A DNA stretch of 64,000 bases from Rhizobiaceae bacterium (GCA_017640615.1 JAEPQK010000002.1:806001-870000), one strand, 5' to 3'; numbered from the stretch's first letter, positions 43,884 to 54,002 are shown. Numbers and translations are program-made. Notes: generated from the letters alone by a model not told the origin.

Positions 43884-45860
43884 CTAGAGCGTGATGCGGT
43901 AGCGGGCGAAGCCGTCGTCGCCCTCACCTGCCGCTTCGATCTCAACACCCTGCACATCGGCCATGAATTCCTTCGCCTTCGGGCCGGTGTCGAAGAGCAC
44001 CGTCGCGCCGTCGAGCGAGGCGAAGTTCCAGTTGGCGTCGGCCGACGGGTTGATCGTGCCCTGATCGACGATGTAGCGCACGATCACGTCTCGGTTCGTG
44101 TCGGGTGCTGACAGCACAACCACCTCATCATTGATGCCCGGGAAGTTTCCGCCACCGCCGGCGCGATAGTTATTTGTGGCGACAATGAACATCTGTTCGG
44201 GATCGATCGGCTTACCGTCGAACATCAGATCGACAATGCGGCTTGAATCGGCGTTCTCGATTTCCCCCTTCGGCGTGTATTTCGCCGGTTTAGATAGATC
44301 GATCTTGTAGGTCACGCCGTCGATCACATCGAAATTGTAGGACGGGAAGCTCGGATTGAGCAGCGGCTGGTCCGCCTTGCCCGGCTCGACCTGATTGAAG
44401 ATCCCGGCCGACATTTCGAGCCATTCCTTCACCGTGGCACCGGTCACGGCAACGGCGCGCACCGTGTTCGGATAGAGGTAGAGGTCTGCGACATTCTTGA
44501 TCGCCACGTCGCCCGCCGGTACGTCAGTATAATATTCCGGTCCGCCACGGCCGCCGGCCTTGAAGGGCGCAGCTGCTGAGAGCACCGGCAAATCCTTGTA
44601 TTCGCCATCCTTGAGGAGATCCTTCACGTACCAGATCTGGGCCTGGCTAACGATCTGCACCGACGGGTCATCCGCGACAAGCGCGAAATAGGAATAGAGC
44701 GGCGCAGATGTCTTGCCGACCGGCGTGCGCACATAGGCAAGCGTATTCTCGTGATCTTCCATGACAGCGGCTTCGACCGAAGCGAGGTTTTCGACTGTCG
44801 GAGTGACCTTGCGGTCTTCACCGCGCGTGTAGATCGGCCGTGCCTCGGAGGTGGAATCCACGACTTTCCAGCTGTTTCCGTCGCGCTCGAGCAGCAGATC
44901 GATGAGGCCCATATGCGAGCCCCAGAAGCCGCCCTGGACGGCGGGTTTGCCCTTGACCGTGCCCTTGGTGTTGTCGATCCCCTCCACGCCGTCGAATGCA
45001 CCCGGGAAGACCAGATGCTGGTGGCCTGTGAAGATCGCGTCGATGCCCTCAACCCCTGCCAGGAAGAACGAGGCGTTCTCCATCATGTCCGTTTTCTTGG
45101 GGTCGATGCCCGAATGCGAAAGGGCGATCACGATGTCGGCGCCCTCTTCCTTCATCTGGGGCACCCAGGCAGCAGCAGTCTCGACGATATCGCGGGTGAT
45201 GACATTGCCGACCAGATGGCGCGAATCCCAGGTCATGATCTGCGGCGGCACGAAGCCGATGATGCCGACACGCACGGTCTGTTCTTCGCCGGCGCCGTCG
45301 GTCACCTTGCGGTCGAGGATGACATAGGGCTTGGCGTAGAGCTTGTCGTCGCGCGGGTTGGCGGCAAGCTCGGTGCCATTGACCAGATTAGCGCACACGA
45401 TTGGGTAGTTCGCGCCCGCATTCACCTTGTCCATAAATGACAGGCCGTAGTTGAATTCGTGGTTGCCCAGAGTGCCGCAATCATAACCAAGCACGTTCAT
45501 TGCATTGATCACGGGGTGCATGTCGCCTTCCTTCATGCCCCGCTCATAGGCGATCCAGTCGCCCATCGGGTTGCCTTGAAGGTAATCGCCATTGTCGACC
45601 AGCATTGTGTTTGTCGCCTCGGCGCGGAACCCGTCGATAATCGACGCCGTACGCGCCAGACCCATCGTGTCATTGGGGCGGTCGGCATAATAATCATAGG
45701 GCAGAACCGCGACGTGAATGTCGGTCGTTTCCATAATGCGCAAATGCGCCTGATTGCCCATGGCGCGCGCGGAGAACGGATGCATCGCGACAAGGCCGCC
45801 GAGAGCAGCTGCGCCTCCAAGGAAAGAGCGGCGGGACAAGGAACGAAGATTTGTGGACAT
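43884..45860 (-). CDS. cpdB: 2',3'-cyclic-nucleotide 2'-phosphodiesterase / 3'-nucleotidase (CpdB type)
   Basis: This 658-residue exported enzyme hydrolyses 2',3'-cyclic nucleotides and 3'-nucleotides to salvage phosphate and nucleosides. It has a twin-arginine-type signal ([19 protein letters not shown]). The metallophosphoesterase motifs come in order: [37 protein letters not shown] and [11 protein letters not shown]. The C-terminal 5'-nucleotidase domain (about 400 to 600) contains the substrate-stacking stretch [11 protein letters not shown]. Its start follows a good ribosome site (GGAGG). It is transcribed alone, and about 156 bases separate it from the NADH dehydrogenase gene upstream. 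Confidence 0.95.
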   Translation of the reverse strand: MSTNLRSLSRRSFLGGAAALGGLVAMHPFSARAMGNQAHLRIMETTDIHVAVLPYDYYADRPNDTMGLARTASIIDGFRAEATNTMLVDNGDYLQGNPMGDWIAYERGMKEGDMHPVINAMNVLGYDCGTLGNHEFNYGLSFMDKVNAGANYPIVCANLVNGTELAANPRDDKLYAKPYVILDRKVTDGAGEEQTVRVGIIGFVPPQIMTWDSRHLVGNVITRDIVETAAAWVPQMKEEGADIVIALSHSGIDPKKTDMMENASFFLAGVEGIDAIFTGHQHLVFPGAFDGVEGIDNTKGTVKGKPAVQGGFWGSHMGLIDLLLERDGNSWKVVDSTSEARPIYTRGEDRKVTPTVENLASVEAAVMEDHENTLAYVRTPVGKTSAPLYSYFALVADDPSVQIVSQAQIWYVKDLLKDGEYKDLPVLSAAAPFKAGGRGGPEYYTDVPAGDVAIKNVADLYLYPNTVRAVAVTGATVKEWLEMSAGIFNQVEPGKADQPLLNPSFPSYNFDVIDGVTYKIDLSKPAKYTPKGEIENADSSRIVDLMFDGKPIDPEQMFIVATNNYRAGGGGNFPGINDEVVVLSAPDTNRDVIVRYIVDQGTINPSADANWNFASLDGATVLFDTGPKAKEFMADVQGVEIEAAGEGDDGFARYRITL

Positions 45861-46016
45861 GGTATGCCTCCTGAAATGAAACTAAGTCGGCTGCCTAATC
45901 CGAAAAGTGTCGCGCCGCTTCGATCCTGAGTCCAGCAGATTCGCGACACATCTTCATGACAGAAGCGATACAAACGACACGAAGACGCGTGTTTGGGGTG
46001 AGAGTTCCGGCCCCGG

Positions 46017-47285
46017 CTATTCGCGCTCGCCGCCCTGCGTGATCAGACGCGCCGAGCGCTGCCCGGAGGCGTAGATCCACAGCCATGACAGCGCCACTGC
46101 CAGCCGATAACGCAGGCCAATCAGAAAATAGATATGGGCGATGCCCCACAGCCACCAGGCGGGCCAGCCCTTGAGCTTCATCCAGCCGAAATCGACCACC
46201 GCAGCTCGCTTGCCAATCGTCGCCAGGTCACCCTGGTTCTTGTAGACGAAGGGCTTGGATGCCGTCGCCCCCTTTAGCCGCGCCTTGATGACACCAGCAA
46301 CATAGCGGCCCTGCTGTTTCGCGGCTGGCGCAACGCCGGGCACAAGAGCGCCTTCGCCTCGCGACACATGCGCTGTGTCACCTATGACAAAGACATTCGG
46401 CTCGCCCGGAGCCGTCAGATCAGGTTCGACGATCACGCGCCCGGCACGGTCTGCCGCCGTTCCCAGCCACTCGGCAGCTGGCGATGCAGCCACACCCGCC
46501 GCCCACAACACCGTGCTCGCTGGCAGCTTTGCTCCGTCTATCATGACGCCTTCTGCGTCGACATCGGTGACCGGATGACCGAACTTGAGCTCAACGCCGA
46601 GCTTTTCCAGCGCGCGGCCGGCATAGGCCGATAGCTCCGGCCGAAAATTGGCAAGCACCCGGTCTGTCGCTTCCACCAATACGATCCGCGCCTTTGCCGG
46701 GTCGATATTCCGGAACTCGCCCTTCAGCGTGTCACGCGCCAGTTCGGCAATCGTGCCCGCCAGTTCCACGCCCGTCGGCCCGCCCCCGATCACAACGAAC
46801 GTCAGCAGAGCGCAACGTTTGTCTGCATCCCTCTCGCGCTCTGCGCGTTCGAACGCCAGCAGAATGCGGCGGCGGATCGCGGTCGCGTCCTCGATCGTTT
46901 TCAGTCCCGGCGCAAACGGCTCCCACTCGTCATGGCCGAAATAAGCGTGCCTTGCGCCTGTGGCGATAACCAGCGTGTCGTATGGCACGGTGCCACCATC
47001 GGCCAGCTGCACCTCCTTCGCGTGGCTGTCGATACCTGTTGCCGTCGCCAGCAGTGTCGTCACGTCCTTGCGGGCGCGCAGAAGATGGCGCACTGGCCAG
47101 GCGATCTCCGATGTCGCGAGCGACGTAGTTGCGACCTGATAGAGCAATGGCTGAAAAAGGTGATGGTTGCGCTGGTCGATCAGCGTGATCTTCACGCCTG
47201 CGCCACGCAGCGAGCTGATGAGTTGCAGCCCGCCGAACCCGGCGCCGATAACCACTACGTGATGCCCCTTGGTTTCGGCCTTCAT
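46017..47285 (-). CDS. ndh: Type II NADH dehydrogenase (NAD(P)/FAD-dependent oxidoreductase)
   Basis: This 422-residue single-subunit NADH:quinone reductase feeds electrons to the respiratory chain without pumping protons. The FAD-binding motif VVVIGAGFGGLQLI is at residues 10 to 23, QPLLYQVATTSL follows, the NADH-binding motif VVIGGGPTGVELAG is near 165, and VFVIGDTAHVS near 300. The C-terminal hydrophobic helix near residues 370 to 395 (WWLWGIAHIYFLIGLRYRL) is the expected membrane anchor. The gene is divergent from the mscS gene with a 134-base spacer. Confidence 0.94.
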   Translation of the reverse strand: MKAETKGHHVVVIGAGFGGLQLISSLRGAGVKITLIDQRNHHLFQPLLYQVATTSLATSEIAWPVRHLLRARKDVTTLLATATGIDSHAKEVQLADGGTVPYDTLVIATGARHAYFGHDEWEPFAPGLKTIEDATAIRRRILLAFERAERERDADKRCALLTFVVIGGGPTGVELAGTIAELARDTLKGEFRNIDPAKARIVLVEATDRVLANFRPELSAYAGRALEKLGVELKFGHPVTDVDAEGVMIDGAKLPASTVLWAAGVAASPAAEWLGTAADRAGRVIVEPDLTAPGEPNVFVIGDTAHVSRGEGALVPGVAPAAKQQGRYVAGVIKARLKGATASKPFVYKNQGDLATIGKRAAVVDFGWMKLKGWPAWWLWGIAHIYFLIGLRYRLAVALSWLWIYASGQRSARLITQGGERE

Positions 47286-47419
47286 CGTAACGCTCCGTAT
47301 TCGCCGCCGCGAACATAAGGGCGATTGTGCAATGCAACAAGACGGACCCCGTCGATCGATTTGCTCTCATATGCGCGAGCGCTACAATTCACTGCAGAAC
47401 AAAGTTTAGGCGGCGCTGC

Positions 47420-48739
47420 ATGGACGAGTATCTCAGCCAGCTGATCGGGTTCATCACGGATGCGTCCACGCGCGCCCTCGACTATGTGTCAGAGCCTTGG
47501 TTCGTCTATCAGGTAGCCATTGCGCTCGCTCTTTTTGGCCTGGCGCGCTTTCTCGGCAAGCGGCTTGAGCCGCGGCTGGAAAACCGCGCCCGTACGATCA
47601 AGGGGCATCCGGGCCTCTTGCGCCTCATCGCCGCCACCTTGCGGCGAGTGGACTGGATATTGTTCACGATCCTGCTTTTTGCAGCTATCGCCATCCTGAA
47701 GAGCCTCACCTGGCCGAGTCGGAGTTGGCTGCTCGGCATCCTGTTGTGGCTGTCGGGCACTTGGGTTGTGGTCGCGATCTCTTCGCGCATCATCCGTAAC
47801 CGTCTCGTCGCACGTTCGGTTGCCTGGCTGGTCTGGATTTACGCCGCACTCGTCATTCTCGGCATCGACCAGCGGGTCGCGCTCTTGCTCGACAGTCTGG
47901 CCCTGCCGCTCAACGAGATGCGCATTTCCGCGCTCACGGTGCTGAAGGCGGCGTTCCTGCTCACCCTGTCGGTATGGATCGCGACGACGCTCGGCAATTT
48001 CGTGGATGAACGCGTGCAGCGCTCCAGCGAGCTCACGCCCTCAATCCGGGTCCTGATCGGCAAATTCGCCAAATTCGGACTGGTCCTGCTGGCAGGTATC
48101 GTCGCGCTGACCAGCGTGGGCGTCGATCTCACCGCCTTCACGGTATTTTCCGGTGCGGTTGGCGTCGGCCTCGGCTTCGGCTTGCAGAAGGTCGTCTCCA
48201 ATTTCGTGTCGGGCGTCATCATCCTGCTCGACAAGTCGATCAAGCCCGGCGACACGATCTCGCTCGGCGAGACCTTCGGCTGGATCCGCGAGCTCCGCGC
48301 CCGTTTCGTTTCGGTCGTCACGCGTGACGGTCGCGAATATCTCATTCCGAACGAAGACCTGATCACCCAGCAGGTGATCAACTGGTCGTTCAGCGACGAA
48401 CTGGTGCGGCTCGACGTGCCCTTCGGCGTCTCGTACGATTCCGACCCGCACCAGGTGACTGAGCTTGCCATCAACGCGGCCTCGTCCGTCGCGCGCGTCA
48501 ATTCGGACCGGCGCCCGGTCTGCTGGCTCACCGCCTTCGGCGATTCTTCGCTGGATTTCGTGCTGCGTTTCTGGATCCACGATCCGCAGCAGGGGCTGAC
48601 CAACGTGCGAGGCAAGGTGCTTCTGGCGCTTTGGGATACGTTTAAGGAAAACGGCGTCGAAATCCCCTTCCCGCATCGCGAGATCATCATGAAGGGTGCA
48701 GGGCTGCCGACGTCGAGCCCGGACCTGCCCAAGGACTAG
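47420..48739 (+). CDS. MscS family mechanosensitive ion channel
   Basis: This 439-residue channel releases solutes upon osmotic downshock. It has about five predicted N-terminal helices and then the MscS core. The pore helix is GAVGVGLGFGLQKVVSNFVSG near residue 250, followed by the beta-domain start IILLDKSIKPGDTI and the downstream segment SFSDELVRLDVPFGVSYD. The C-terminal cytoplasmic cage domain ends after GVEIPFPHREI. The ATG at 47420 is chosen for its AGGCGG site; an open frame from 47327 adds a non-conserved leader. Its stop overlaps that of the convergent MFS gene in the four bases CTAG. Confidence 0.93.
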   Translation: MDEYLSQLIGFITDASTRALDYVSEPWFVYQVAIALALFGLARFLGKRLEPRLENRARTIKGHPGLLRLIAATLRRVDWILFTILLFAAIAILKSLTWPSRSWLLGILLWLSGTWVVVAISSRIIRNRLVARSVAWLVWIYAALVILGIDQRVALLLDSLALPLNEMRISALTVLKAAFLLTLSVWIATTLGNFVDERVQRSSELTPSIRVLIGKFAKFGLVLLAGIVALTSVGVDLTAFTVFSGAVGVGLGFGLQKVVSNFVSGVIILLDKSIKPGDTISLGETFGWIRELRARFVSVVTRDGREYLIPNEDLITQQVINWSFSDELVRLDVPFGVSYDSDPHQVTELAINAASSVARVNSDRRPVCWLTAFGDSSLDFVLRFWIHDPQQGLTNVRGKVLLALWDTFKENGVEIPFPHREIIMKGAGLPTSSPDLPKD

Positions 48740-49917
48740 CTGGCGGCTGCTTTGTCTTCCCTAGGCCGCGCGACAGGTGCTTCCTCAGTGAGGTAGCGGG
48801 CGAAAACGATCGCAATAAGCGGCAATGGCAGGAACAGCGCGAACGCGGCCTGTAGTCCCAGCATCTGCGCCGACAGACCGAACAGCGGCGGTCCCAGAAA
48901 GGCAATCATGGTGGACAATGTCGAAAATGCCGCCACGCCTTCAGCCGCCGGACGATCACCGAGACGTGCCGACGCTGAAAGCGCCTGCGGCAGCGACATG
49001 CTGACGCCGAGGCCGACCAGCGCGAAGCCGACCATTGCGACAATCAGACCCGGCGCGAATGCAACGACAGCGACACCAGCCAATAGAACGATCGACAGCG
49101 CCCGCGCCACTGCCACATCCCCAAAGCGCTCCACCAGCGTGTCGCCGGCAAAACGCCCCAGCGTTTGCGTTGCTACGAACGCCGGCAGCGCCATCGCAGC
49201 CACCCATTCCACAGGACCGAACACGTCGCGCACATAAATCACCGCCCAGTTGCGGGACGTGCCTTCAAGAATGATCGCGGCAAAGGCAAAGCCACCGACG
49301 AGAAGCGTGGATTTTGCTGGCAGTGCGAAGCGGCGATTGCCGCTCGTTTCCTTCTTGCGAGGCAGGCTGACGGGATGCCCGTGCATGATCAGCGGCGCGA
49401 GGATTGCAAGAAGCAGGGTCATGGTCATCGCCTGCTGAACCGGCGTTACACCGGCACGTATCAACCCGGCAGTTGCTAGCGTCAGCACCAAAAATCCAAC
49501 CGCCCACCACCCGTGGCAGCGGCTCATGATGCGCCTGCCTTCCGCCGCCTCAAAACGGTCGGCCTCGACATTGACCGCGACATTGCAGCTCGCGAAAGAC
49601 AGCCCGAACGCGAAGAGCATAAGTGCGAGCATGACCCCGTTCACCGGCCAGAGCGCGAGCGCCGCGATCCCGCCGCTGATCGGCATGCCGTAGATTACCA
49701 GCCGCCGCGGGCCATATCGGTCAACCATACGCGCCGCAAGAAGCGAGCCGGTCACCACGCCAGTAGGCGTGCCAAGCAGTGCCAGCCCGAAAGCGCCTTC
49801 CGACAAGGCAAGCGAAGCCTGCACTTCCGGCAATCGCGAAATCAGCGTTGCGACCGTCAGCGCATGCAGCACGAATGCCCCCATCACTCGGGCGGCGCTG
49901 CTCTTATGCGATGGCAT
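48736..49917 (-). CDS. MFS transporter
   Basis: This 393-residue protein has the twelve-helix layout of the major facilitator superfamily, with the helix 2-3 loop AARMVDRYGPRRLVIYG matching the family's signature A near residue 63. The similarity suggests the YbjJ/fucose-type MFS group. The ATG at 49917 overlaps the Lrp stop codon (TGATG), so the two are translationally coupled. This pairing hints that the transporter exports or imports an amino acid sensed by the regulator. The substrate cannot be predicted. Confidence 0.9.
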   Translation of the reverse strand: MPSHKSSAARVMGAFVLHALTVATLISRLPEVQASLALSEGAFGLALLGTPTGVVTGSLLAARMVDRYGPRRLVIYGMPISGGIAALALWPVNGVMLALMLFAFGLSFASCNVAVNVEADRFEAAEGRRIMSRCHGWWAVGFLVLTLATAGLIRAGVTPVQQAMTMTLLLAILAPLIMHGHPVSLPRKKETSGNRRFALPAKSTLLVGGFAFAAIILEGTSRNWAVIYVRDVFGPVEWVAAMALPAFVATQTLGRFAGDTLVERFGDVAVARALSIVLLAGVAVVAFAPGLIVAMVGFALVGLGVSMSLPQALSASARLGDRPAAEGVAAFSTLSTMIAFLGPPLFGLSAQMLGLQAAFALFLPLPLIAIVFARYLTEEAPVARPREDKAAAS

Positions 49918-50390
49918 CAAGCCATGTCTGCCCGGATGCCCATGCCCGTGCGGTCGATCACCTCGCGCAGCGCAAAGGAGGAGTTGATTTTCGTCACATG
50001 CGGCATCGCCGACAGCCACTCCTTGTGAATGCGCTCATAGTCCTCCAGATCGCGCGCCGCGATACGTAGAATATAGTCGTATTCGCCCGACATCAGATGG
50101 CACGACAGCACGTTCGGGCAGCGCCTGATCGCAGCTTCGAACTCCGACAGCGATTTCTCGAATTGGCCGGAGAGCGAGATATGCACGATCGCCGTCATCT
50201 TGTGGCCGAGCGATGCATTGGAGAGCCTCGCATGGTAGCCTGAAATGACGCCCGACTGCTCCAGATTGTCGAGCCGTCGTGAGCAAGCCGACTGCGACAG
50301 CCCCACCTTGTCGGCAAGCGCGGCATTGGAGATTCGACCCTGCTTCTGGAGCGTATCCAGAATGGCGATATCGATCCTGTCCAGCGACAT
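49917..50390 (-). CDS. Lrp/AsnC family transcriptional regulator
   Basis: This 157-residue regulator has an N-terminal helix-turn-helix (LDRIDIAILDTLQKQGRISNAALADKVGLSQSACSRRL in outline, residues 2 to 40) and a C-terminal RAM effector domain (about 65 to 145) with VLSCHLMSGEYDYILRI. It is divergent from alanine dehydrogenase, as in well-known AldR-type pairs, and is coupled to an MFS transporter on its own strand. The spacer contains a perfect 15-base inverted repeat. The ATG at 50390 has AAGGAA upstream; a TTG 39 bases earlier is less likely. Confidence 0.93.
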   Translation of the reverse strand: MSLDRIDIAILDTLQKQGRISNAALADKVGLSQSACSRRLDNLEQSGVISGYHARLSNASLGHKMTAIVHISLSGQFEKSLSEFEAAIRRCPNVLSCHLMSGEYDYILRIAARDLEDYERIHKEWLSAMPHVTKINSSFALREVIDRTGMGIRADMA

Positions 50391-50454
50391 CAACCGCAGT
50401 TCCTTCCAATATTTGCTTTTGTGGCGCAAACATTATCGAAAAATGTGAACCACG

Positions 50455-50490
50455 GCAAACGGCTTCGCAAACACCTGCGAAGCCGTTTGC
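50455..50490. promoter_or_regulatory. Perfect 15-base inverted repeat between lrp-type gene and ald
   Basis: The arms GCAAACGGCTTCGCA (50455-50469) and TGCGAAGCCGTTTGC (50476-50490) are exact reverse complements with a 6-base spacer. The centre is about 63 bases before the ald start and 82 bases before the regulator start. The CGCAAAC word also occurs just upstream (about 50425). This could be the regulator's operator, or form a hairpin in the ald leader RNA. Confidence 0.6.
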
Positions 50491-50535
50491 GGTAGGTTAC
50501 GGCAACTGAAATCACCGCATACCCGGAGGACTGAG

Positions 50536-51651
50536 ATGCGCGTTGGTTGCCCCAAGGAAATCAAGAACCACGAATACCGCGTCGGCCTGACGCCCGGTTC
50601 GGTTCGCGAATATGTTGCGCATGGCCACACCGTGATCGTGGAAAGCGGCGCGGGTGCTGGGATCGGCGCCGATGACAACGCCTATCGCGCAGCCGGTGCC
50701 GAGATTGCCAAGACCGCAGCCGAGGTTTTCACCAAGTCCGACATGATCGTGAAGGTGAAGGAGCCACAGGCGTCGGAATGGGTGCAGCTGCGCGAAGACC
50801 AGATCCTTTACACCTATCTGCATCTGGCGCCCGACGCCGACCAGACCAAGGGCCTCGTTGAGTCCGGCGTCACCGCTGTCGCCTATGAGACCGTGACCGA
50901 CGAGCGGGGCGGCCTGCCGCTGCTTGCCCCAATGTCGGAAGTTGCTGGCCGTCTCGCCATCCAGGCCGGCGCAACCGCGCTTCAGAAGGCCAATGGCGGC
51001 CGCGGCGTGTTGCTTGGCGGCGTGCCGGGCGTATTGCCGGCGAAAGTCGCCGTCATCGGCGGCGGCGTGGTCGGCCTCAACGCAGCCAAGATGGCGGTTG
51101 GCCTTGGCGCCGACGTCACCATCATCGACCGTTCGATCCCGCGCCTGCGCCAGCTCGACGACATCTTCAATGGCCGCATCCACACGCGTTACTCCACGGT
51201 GGAAGCGATCGAAGAAGAGTGCTTCTCCGCCGACATGGTCGTCGGCGCCGTGCTCATTCCGGGTGCCGCCGCGCCGAAGCTCGTCAGCCGCGAAATGCTC
51301 TCCGGCATGAAGCCGGGCGCTGTGCTGGTCGATGTCGCGATCGATCAGGGCGGCTGCTTCGAAACCTCCAAGGCAACCACCCACGCCGAGCCGACCTATG
51401 AAGTCGACGGCATCGTGCATTATTGCGTCGCCAACATGCCGGGCGCCGTTCCGGTCACCTCGGCGCACGCGCTTAACAACGCTACGCTGCATTATGGCCT
51501 GCAGCTCGCCGACAAGGGCTTGAAGGCCCTCGTCGATGACATGCATCTGCGCAACGGCCTCAACGTCCACAAGGGCCGCATCACCAACCGTGCCGTTGCG
51601 GACGCGCTGGGCTACGAGATGGCCGAGCCCAAGGCCGCACTCGCTGCCTGA
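50536..51651 (+). CDS. ald: Alanine dehydrogenase
   Basis: Alanine dehydrogenase interconverts L-alanine and pyruvate plus ammonia using NAD. The 371-residue protein starts [20 protein letters not shown], as usual. It has the substrate-site Lys in VKVKEPQ near residue 75 and His in TYLHLAPD near 96, the NAD-binding motif [17 protein letters not shown] near 172, and the closing region VAVDQGG-like ([12 protein letters not shown]) near 270. A good GGAGG precedes the ATG. It is divergent from the Lrp-family gene and followed by a strong terminator, so it is a single-gene unit. Confidence 0.97.
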   Translation: MRVGCPKEIKNHEYRVGLTPGSVREYVAHGHTVIVESGAGAGIGADDNAYRAAGAEIAKTAAEVFTKSDMIVKVKEPQASEWVQLREDQILYTYLHLAPDADQTKGLVESGVTAVAYETVTDERGGLPLLAPMSEVAGRLAIQAGATALQKANGGRGVLLGGVPGVLPAKVAVIGGGVVGLNAAKMAVGLGADVTIIDRSIPRLRQLDDIFNGRIHTRYSTVEAIEEECFSADMVVGAVLIPGAAAPKLVSREMLSGMKPGAVLVDVAIDQGGCFETSKATTHAEPTYEVDGIVHYCVANMPGAVPVTSAHALNNATLHYGLQLADKGLKALVDDMHLRNGLNVHKGRITNRAVADALGYEMAEPKAALAA

Positions 51652-51701
51652 GCCAAATTCTCAAGCGCCCGGCACAAGGGCGCCCTCCTCCTCTGATATT
51701 G

Positions 51702-51732
51702 CCCGCCGGTTTAGCGACCGGCGGGTTTTTCT
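51702..51732 (+). terminator. Intrinsic terminator of ald
   Basis: The stem CCCGCCGGT (51702-51710) with ACCGGCGGG (51717-51725) and a 6-base loop is followed by TTTTTCTT. It begins 50 bases after the ald stop. The rest of the interval up to the OmpA gene (51733-51846) holds no gene that I can see. Confidence 0.88.
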
Positions 51733-51846
51733 TGGCTGGTGGCCGGTTCACGCCTGCTCGCATTCCTCCGCATGGATGAAGACCGGCCCCGCTTCCGCAT
51801 AAGGTGATCTGGCGCGCCTCGCAGAACGACACCACCCGTTTCACGC

Positions 51847-51876
51847 AAAAAGCCTCCCGGGCCGAACCCGGGAGGC
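51847..51876 (-). terminator. Intrinsic terminator of the OmpA-domain gene
   Basis: A perfect 10-base-pair stem (51852-51861 with 51867-51876, loop of 5) is followed on the minus strand by TTTTT. It lies 24 bases after the stop codon of the OmpA-domain gene. Confidence 0.88.
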
Positions 51877-51899
51877 AGCGCGTTCAGTGTACCGCGCAA

Positions 51900-52478
51900 T
51901 TAGCGAAGGAATTCGTCGACGCGGCGCAACGTCACGCGGCGGTTGCGCCATTCCTCATAGGGCGTCGGCACCAGAAGATGTGCCTCGCCGTAGCCGACGG
52001 TCTGCAGCATGCCGGCCGGAATACCGAAATGGTAGACGAGCACCTGTTTCAGCGATTCCGCGCGGCGCTCCGAAAGGCGCTGGTTCGAATAAGGCGATCC
52101 CACCGCGTCGGTGTGACCTTCGATCAGGATCGTCGCAAAACGGCCCCGGCTGCGCAGGCCGCGCAGTGCGTCGGCAATGTTCTCGACCTTGCCATACTGC
52201 GAATACGGAATGATCGCGGAGCCGAAGGCGAAGTTGATCGACTGAATGTCGATGGCCGGCGCAAGTTCGCGGATTTCAGGACGAACCTTGAGCTCCTGAA
52301 TGGACATGCGCTGATGCGGTGCAATCTTCAAGCGCGGGCGTGCTTCGAGCTGGCGCAGGATCTTGCCGGCCGATGGCATTTCTGCAGCCGGCGCGATGGC
52401 GATGCTGGTGGCCGATGCTGCGGTTGGGGCGATCATCGCGGCGGCGAGGCCTGCGATCATGGAGCGGCGGGTAAACAT
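51900..52478 (-). CDS. OmpA family protein with signal peptide
   Basis: This 192-residue protein has a signal peptide with a twin-Arg-like start (MFTRRSMIAGLAAAMIAPTAASA) and a C-terminal OmpA peptidoglycan-binding domain. The landmarks are INFAFGSAIIPYSQ (the strand before the pocket), LIEGHTDAVGSPYSNQRLSERRA (the diaminopimelate-binding Asp and Arg) and VGYGEAHLLVPTPYEEWRNRRV. No beta barrel is present, so it is a periplasmic or outer-membrane-linked anchor. A good ribosome site (GAGGAA) precedes the ATG. It is alone, with its own terminator. Confidence 0.9.
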   Translation of the reverse strand: MFTRRSMIAGLAAAMIAPTAASATSIAIAPAAEMPSAGKILRQLEARPRLKIAPHQRMSIQELKVRPEIRELAPAIDIQSINFAFGSAIIPYSQYGKVENIADALRGLRSRGRFATILIEGHTDAVGSPYSNQRLSERRAESLKQVLVYHFGIPAGMLQTVGYGEAHLLVPTPYEEWRNRRVTLRRVDEFLR

Positions 52479-52586
52479 GGTCGTTCCTCTCTGGTTCACT
52501 GGATTTTCAATGAACCGACCATGCAAAAAGCGCCCTGAAGCGGCGATGAACGGGCCGTTTAGGTTGGGTTGTGGGGAGCTTGCGGT

Positions 52587-53147
52587 TTACCGCATGACAA
52601 TTGCGGCCCGCTCCGATTTCGACAGCGGCATCAGCCTTTCCTTCGCCTGCTTCACCGGCGCGAACCCCATTTTCTGATAGAGCGGCAAGGCCGCCGGATG
52701 GTCGAGCGTGCAGGTTTGCAGCGTCACCTTGGCCGGATCGTGTTCCCATGCCGCGTCGATCGCAGCACTCAGAAACCAGCGGCCGAGGCCCTGCCCTGCG
52801 GCATGTTCCATCAGTCCGAAATAGGCGATCTCCACTTCTGCGGGCAGATCGAGCTTGAGCTCGAAAAAGCCGGCCGGCACACCGTCCAGATAGAGCACGC
52901 GTAAATCGCAATTCGGGCTTGCAAGGCGTTCCACCAGAGCCTCGTCGGAAAGCCGGAGCGCGTTCACCCAGGTCCAGTCGCGGCCCACCCGGTCCTGCAG
53001 ATAGCGGTAGAAATGGAGCGGCGTATTTGTTGCCGCCAGAAGCGCGACATGCCGGTTGAGCGGCAGCGGCACATGGCGCGCCGGCCGCTCGGTCATCTCA
53101 AGATATGTGACGGTCACTTCGACCGGCTTGCGCGCCTTGCTTCCCAC
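52587..53147 (-). CDS. GNAT family N-acetyltransferase
   Basis: This 186-residue protein has the GNAT fold: the strand VPAGFFELKLD, then EIAYFGLMEHAAGQGLGRWFLSAAI with the acetyl-CoA-binding loop QGLG near residue 120, and TCTLDHPAALPLYQKMGFAPV near 150. The substrate amine is unknown. It lies 3 bases after the mercaptopyruvate sulfurtransferase stop on the same strand, so the two are probably cotranscribed. The first 25 residues are more variable. Confidence 0.9.
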   Translation of the reverse strand: MGSKARKPVEVTVTYLEMTERPARHVPLPLNRHVALLAATNTPLHFYRYLQDRVGRDWTWVNALRLSDEALVERLASPNCDLRVLYLDGVPAGFFELKLDLPAEVEIAYFGLMEHAAGQGLGRWFLSAAIDAAWEHDPAKVTLQTCTLDHPAALPLYQKMGFAPVKQAKERLMPLSKSERAAIVMR

Positions 53148-53150
53148 CGT

Positions 53151-54002
53151 TCAGGCCTTGCCCGTCACGACCGGCGTGTCGGTGCGTCCGCCCCATTCCG
53201 ACCAGGAGCCGTCATAAAGCCGATTGTCGGTGTGGCCGAGCGATTCCAATGCCAGCGTAATCACGGCAGCGGTTACCCCGGAGCCGCAGCTTGTCACGAC
53301 GGGCTTCTCCAGATCCACACCTGATTTCTGAAGTACATCTTGCAACTCATTGACAGGCAATAATTTACCCTCCTTTGCAAGGCTAAGTACCGGCACGTTA
53401 ACGGCGCCCGGCATGTGGCCGGAGCGCATACCGGCGCGCGGCTCCGGATCGGTGCCTTCGAAGCGGCCCGCCGGCCGTGCATCGGCAATCTGCGAGGAAC
53501 CGGCCACCACGATGCGCATCATCTGATCGAAGGTCGCGACGCGGCTTTCGTCGAACTTGGCATCGAACACACAGGCCGCCACATCGGTCTGCTCGTCGGT
53601 CACCGGGCGTCCTTCACGCTTCCAGCCGTCCAGCCCGCCATCGAGCACAAACACGTTCTTCGCACCCATGACACGGAACATCCACCACACACGCGGTGCG
53701 GAAAAGAAACCCGGACCGTCATAGACGACGATCGTGTCGTCTTCCGAAACGCCCATCGAACCCGCAAAGGCAGCGAACAGCCTCGCATGCGGCAGCGAAT
53801 GCGGCAGGCCGGTGTCCGGCTCCACCACCGTGTCGTGGTCGAAAAATACCGCGCCCGGAATATGCCCGGCCTCATACTCGGCCCGTGCGTCACGGTTGTG
53901 CGCAGGCAAATACCAGGCGCCATCGATGATGGAGAGACCGGGCTGACCCAACCGCTCCTCCAGCCAATCCGCGGAAACGACGAACTTCGAACGCTCTGAC
54001 AT
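53151..54002 (-). CDS. sseA: 3-mercaptopyruvate sulfurtransferase
   Basis: This enzyme moves sulfur from 3-mercaptopyruvate (or thiosulfate) to a thiol or cyanide acceptor. The 283-residue protein has two rhodanese domains: an inactive N-terminal one (with IPGAVFFDHD and DTIVVYDGPGFFSAPRVWW) and a catalytic C-terminal one with the loop SCGSGVTA (Cys239). The CGSGV form of the active loop is the mercaptopyruvate type rather than the thiosulfate type. ATG at 54002 is preferred to a TTG six bases earlier because GGGAG lies 7 bases upstream. Downstream is the GNAT gene; nearby are other sulfur genes (cysteine synthase and a DMSP-lyase-family cupin). Confidence 0.95.
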   Translation of the reverse strand: MSERSKFVVSADWLEERLGQPGLSIIDGAWYLPAHNRDARAEYEAGHIPGAVFFDHDTVVEPDTGLPHSLPHARLFAAFAGSMGVSEDDTIVVYDGPGFFSAPRVWWMFRVMGAKNVFVLDGGLDGWKREGRPVTDEQTDVAACVFDAKFDESRVATFDQMMRIVVAGSSQIADARPAGRFEGTDPEPRAGMRSGHMPGAVNVPVLSLAKEGKLLPVNELQDVLQKSGVDLEKPVVTSCGSGVTAAVITLALESLGHTDNRLYDGSWSEWGGRTDTPVVTGKA

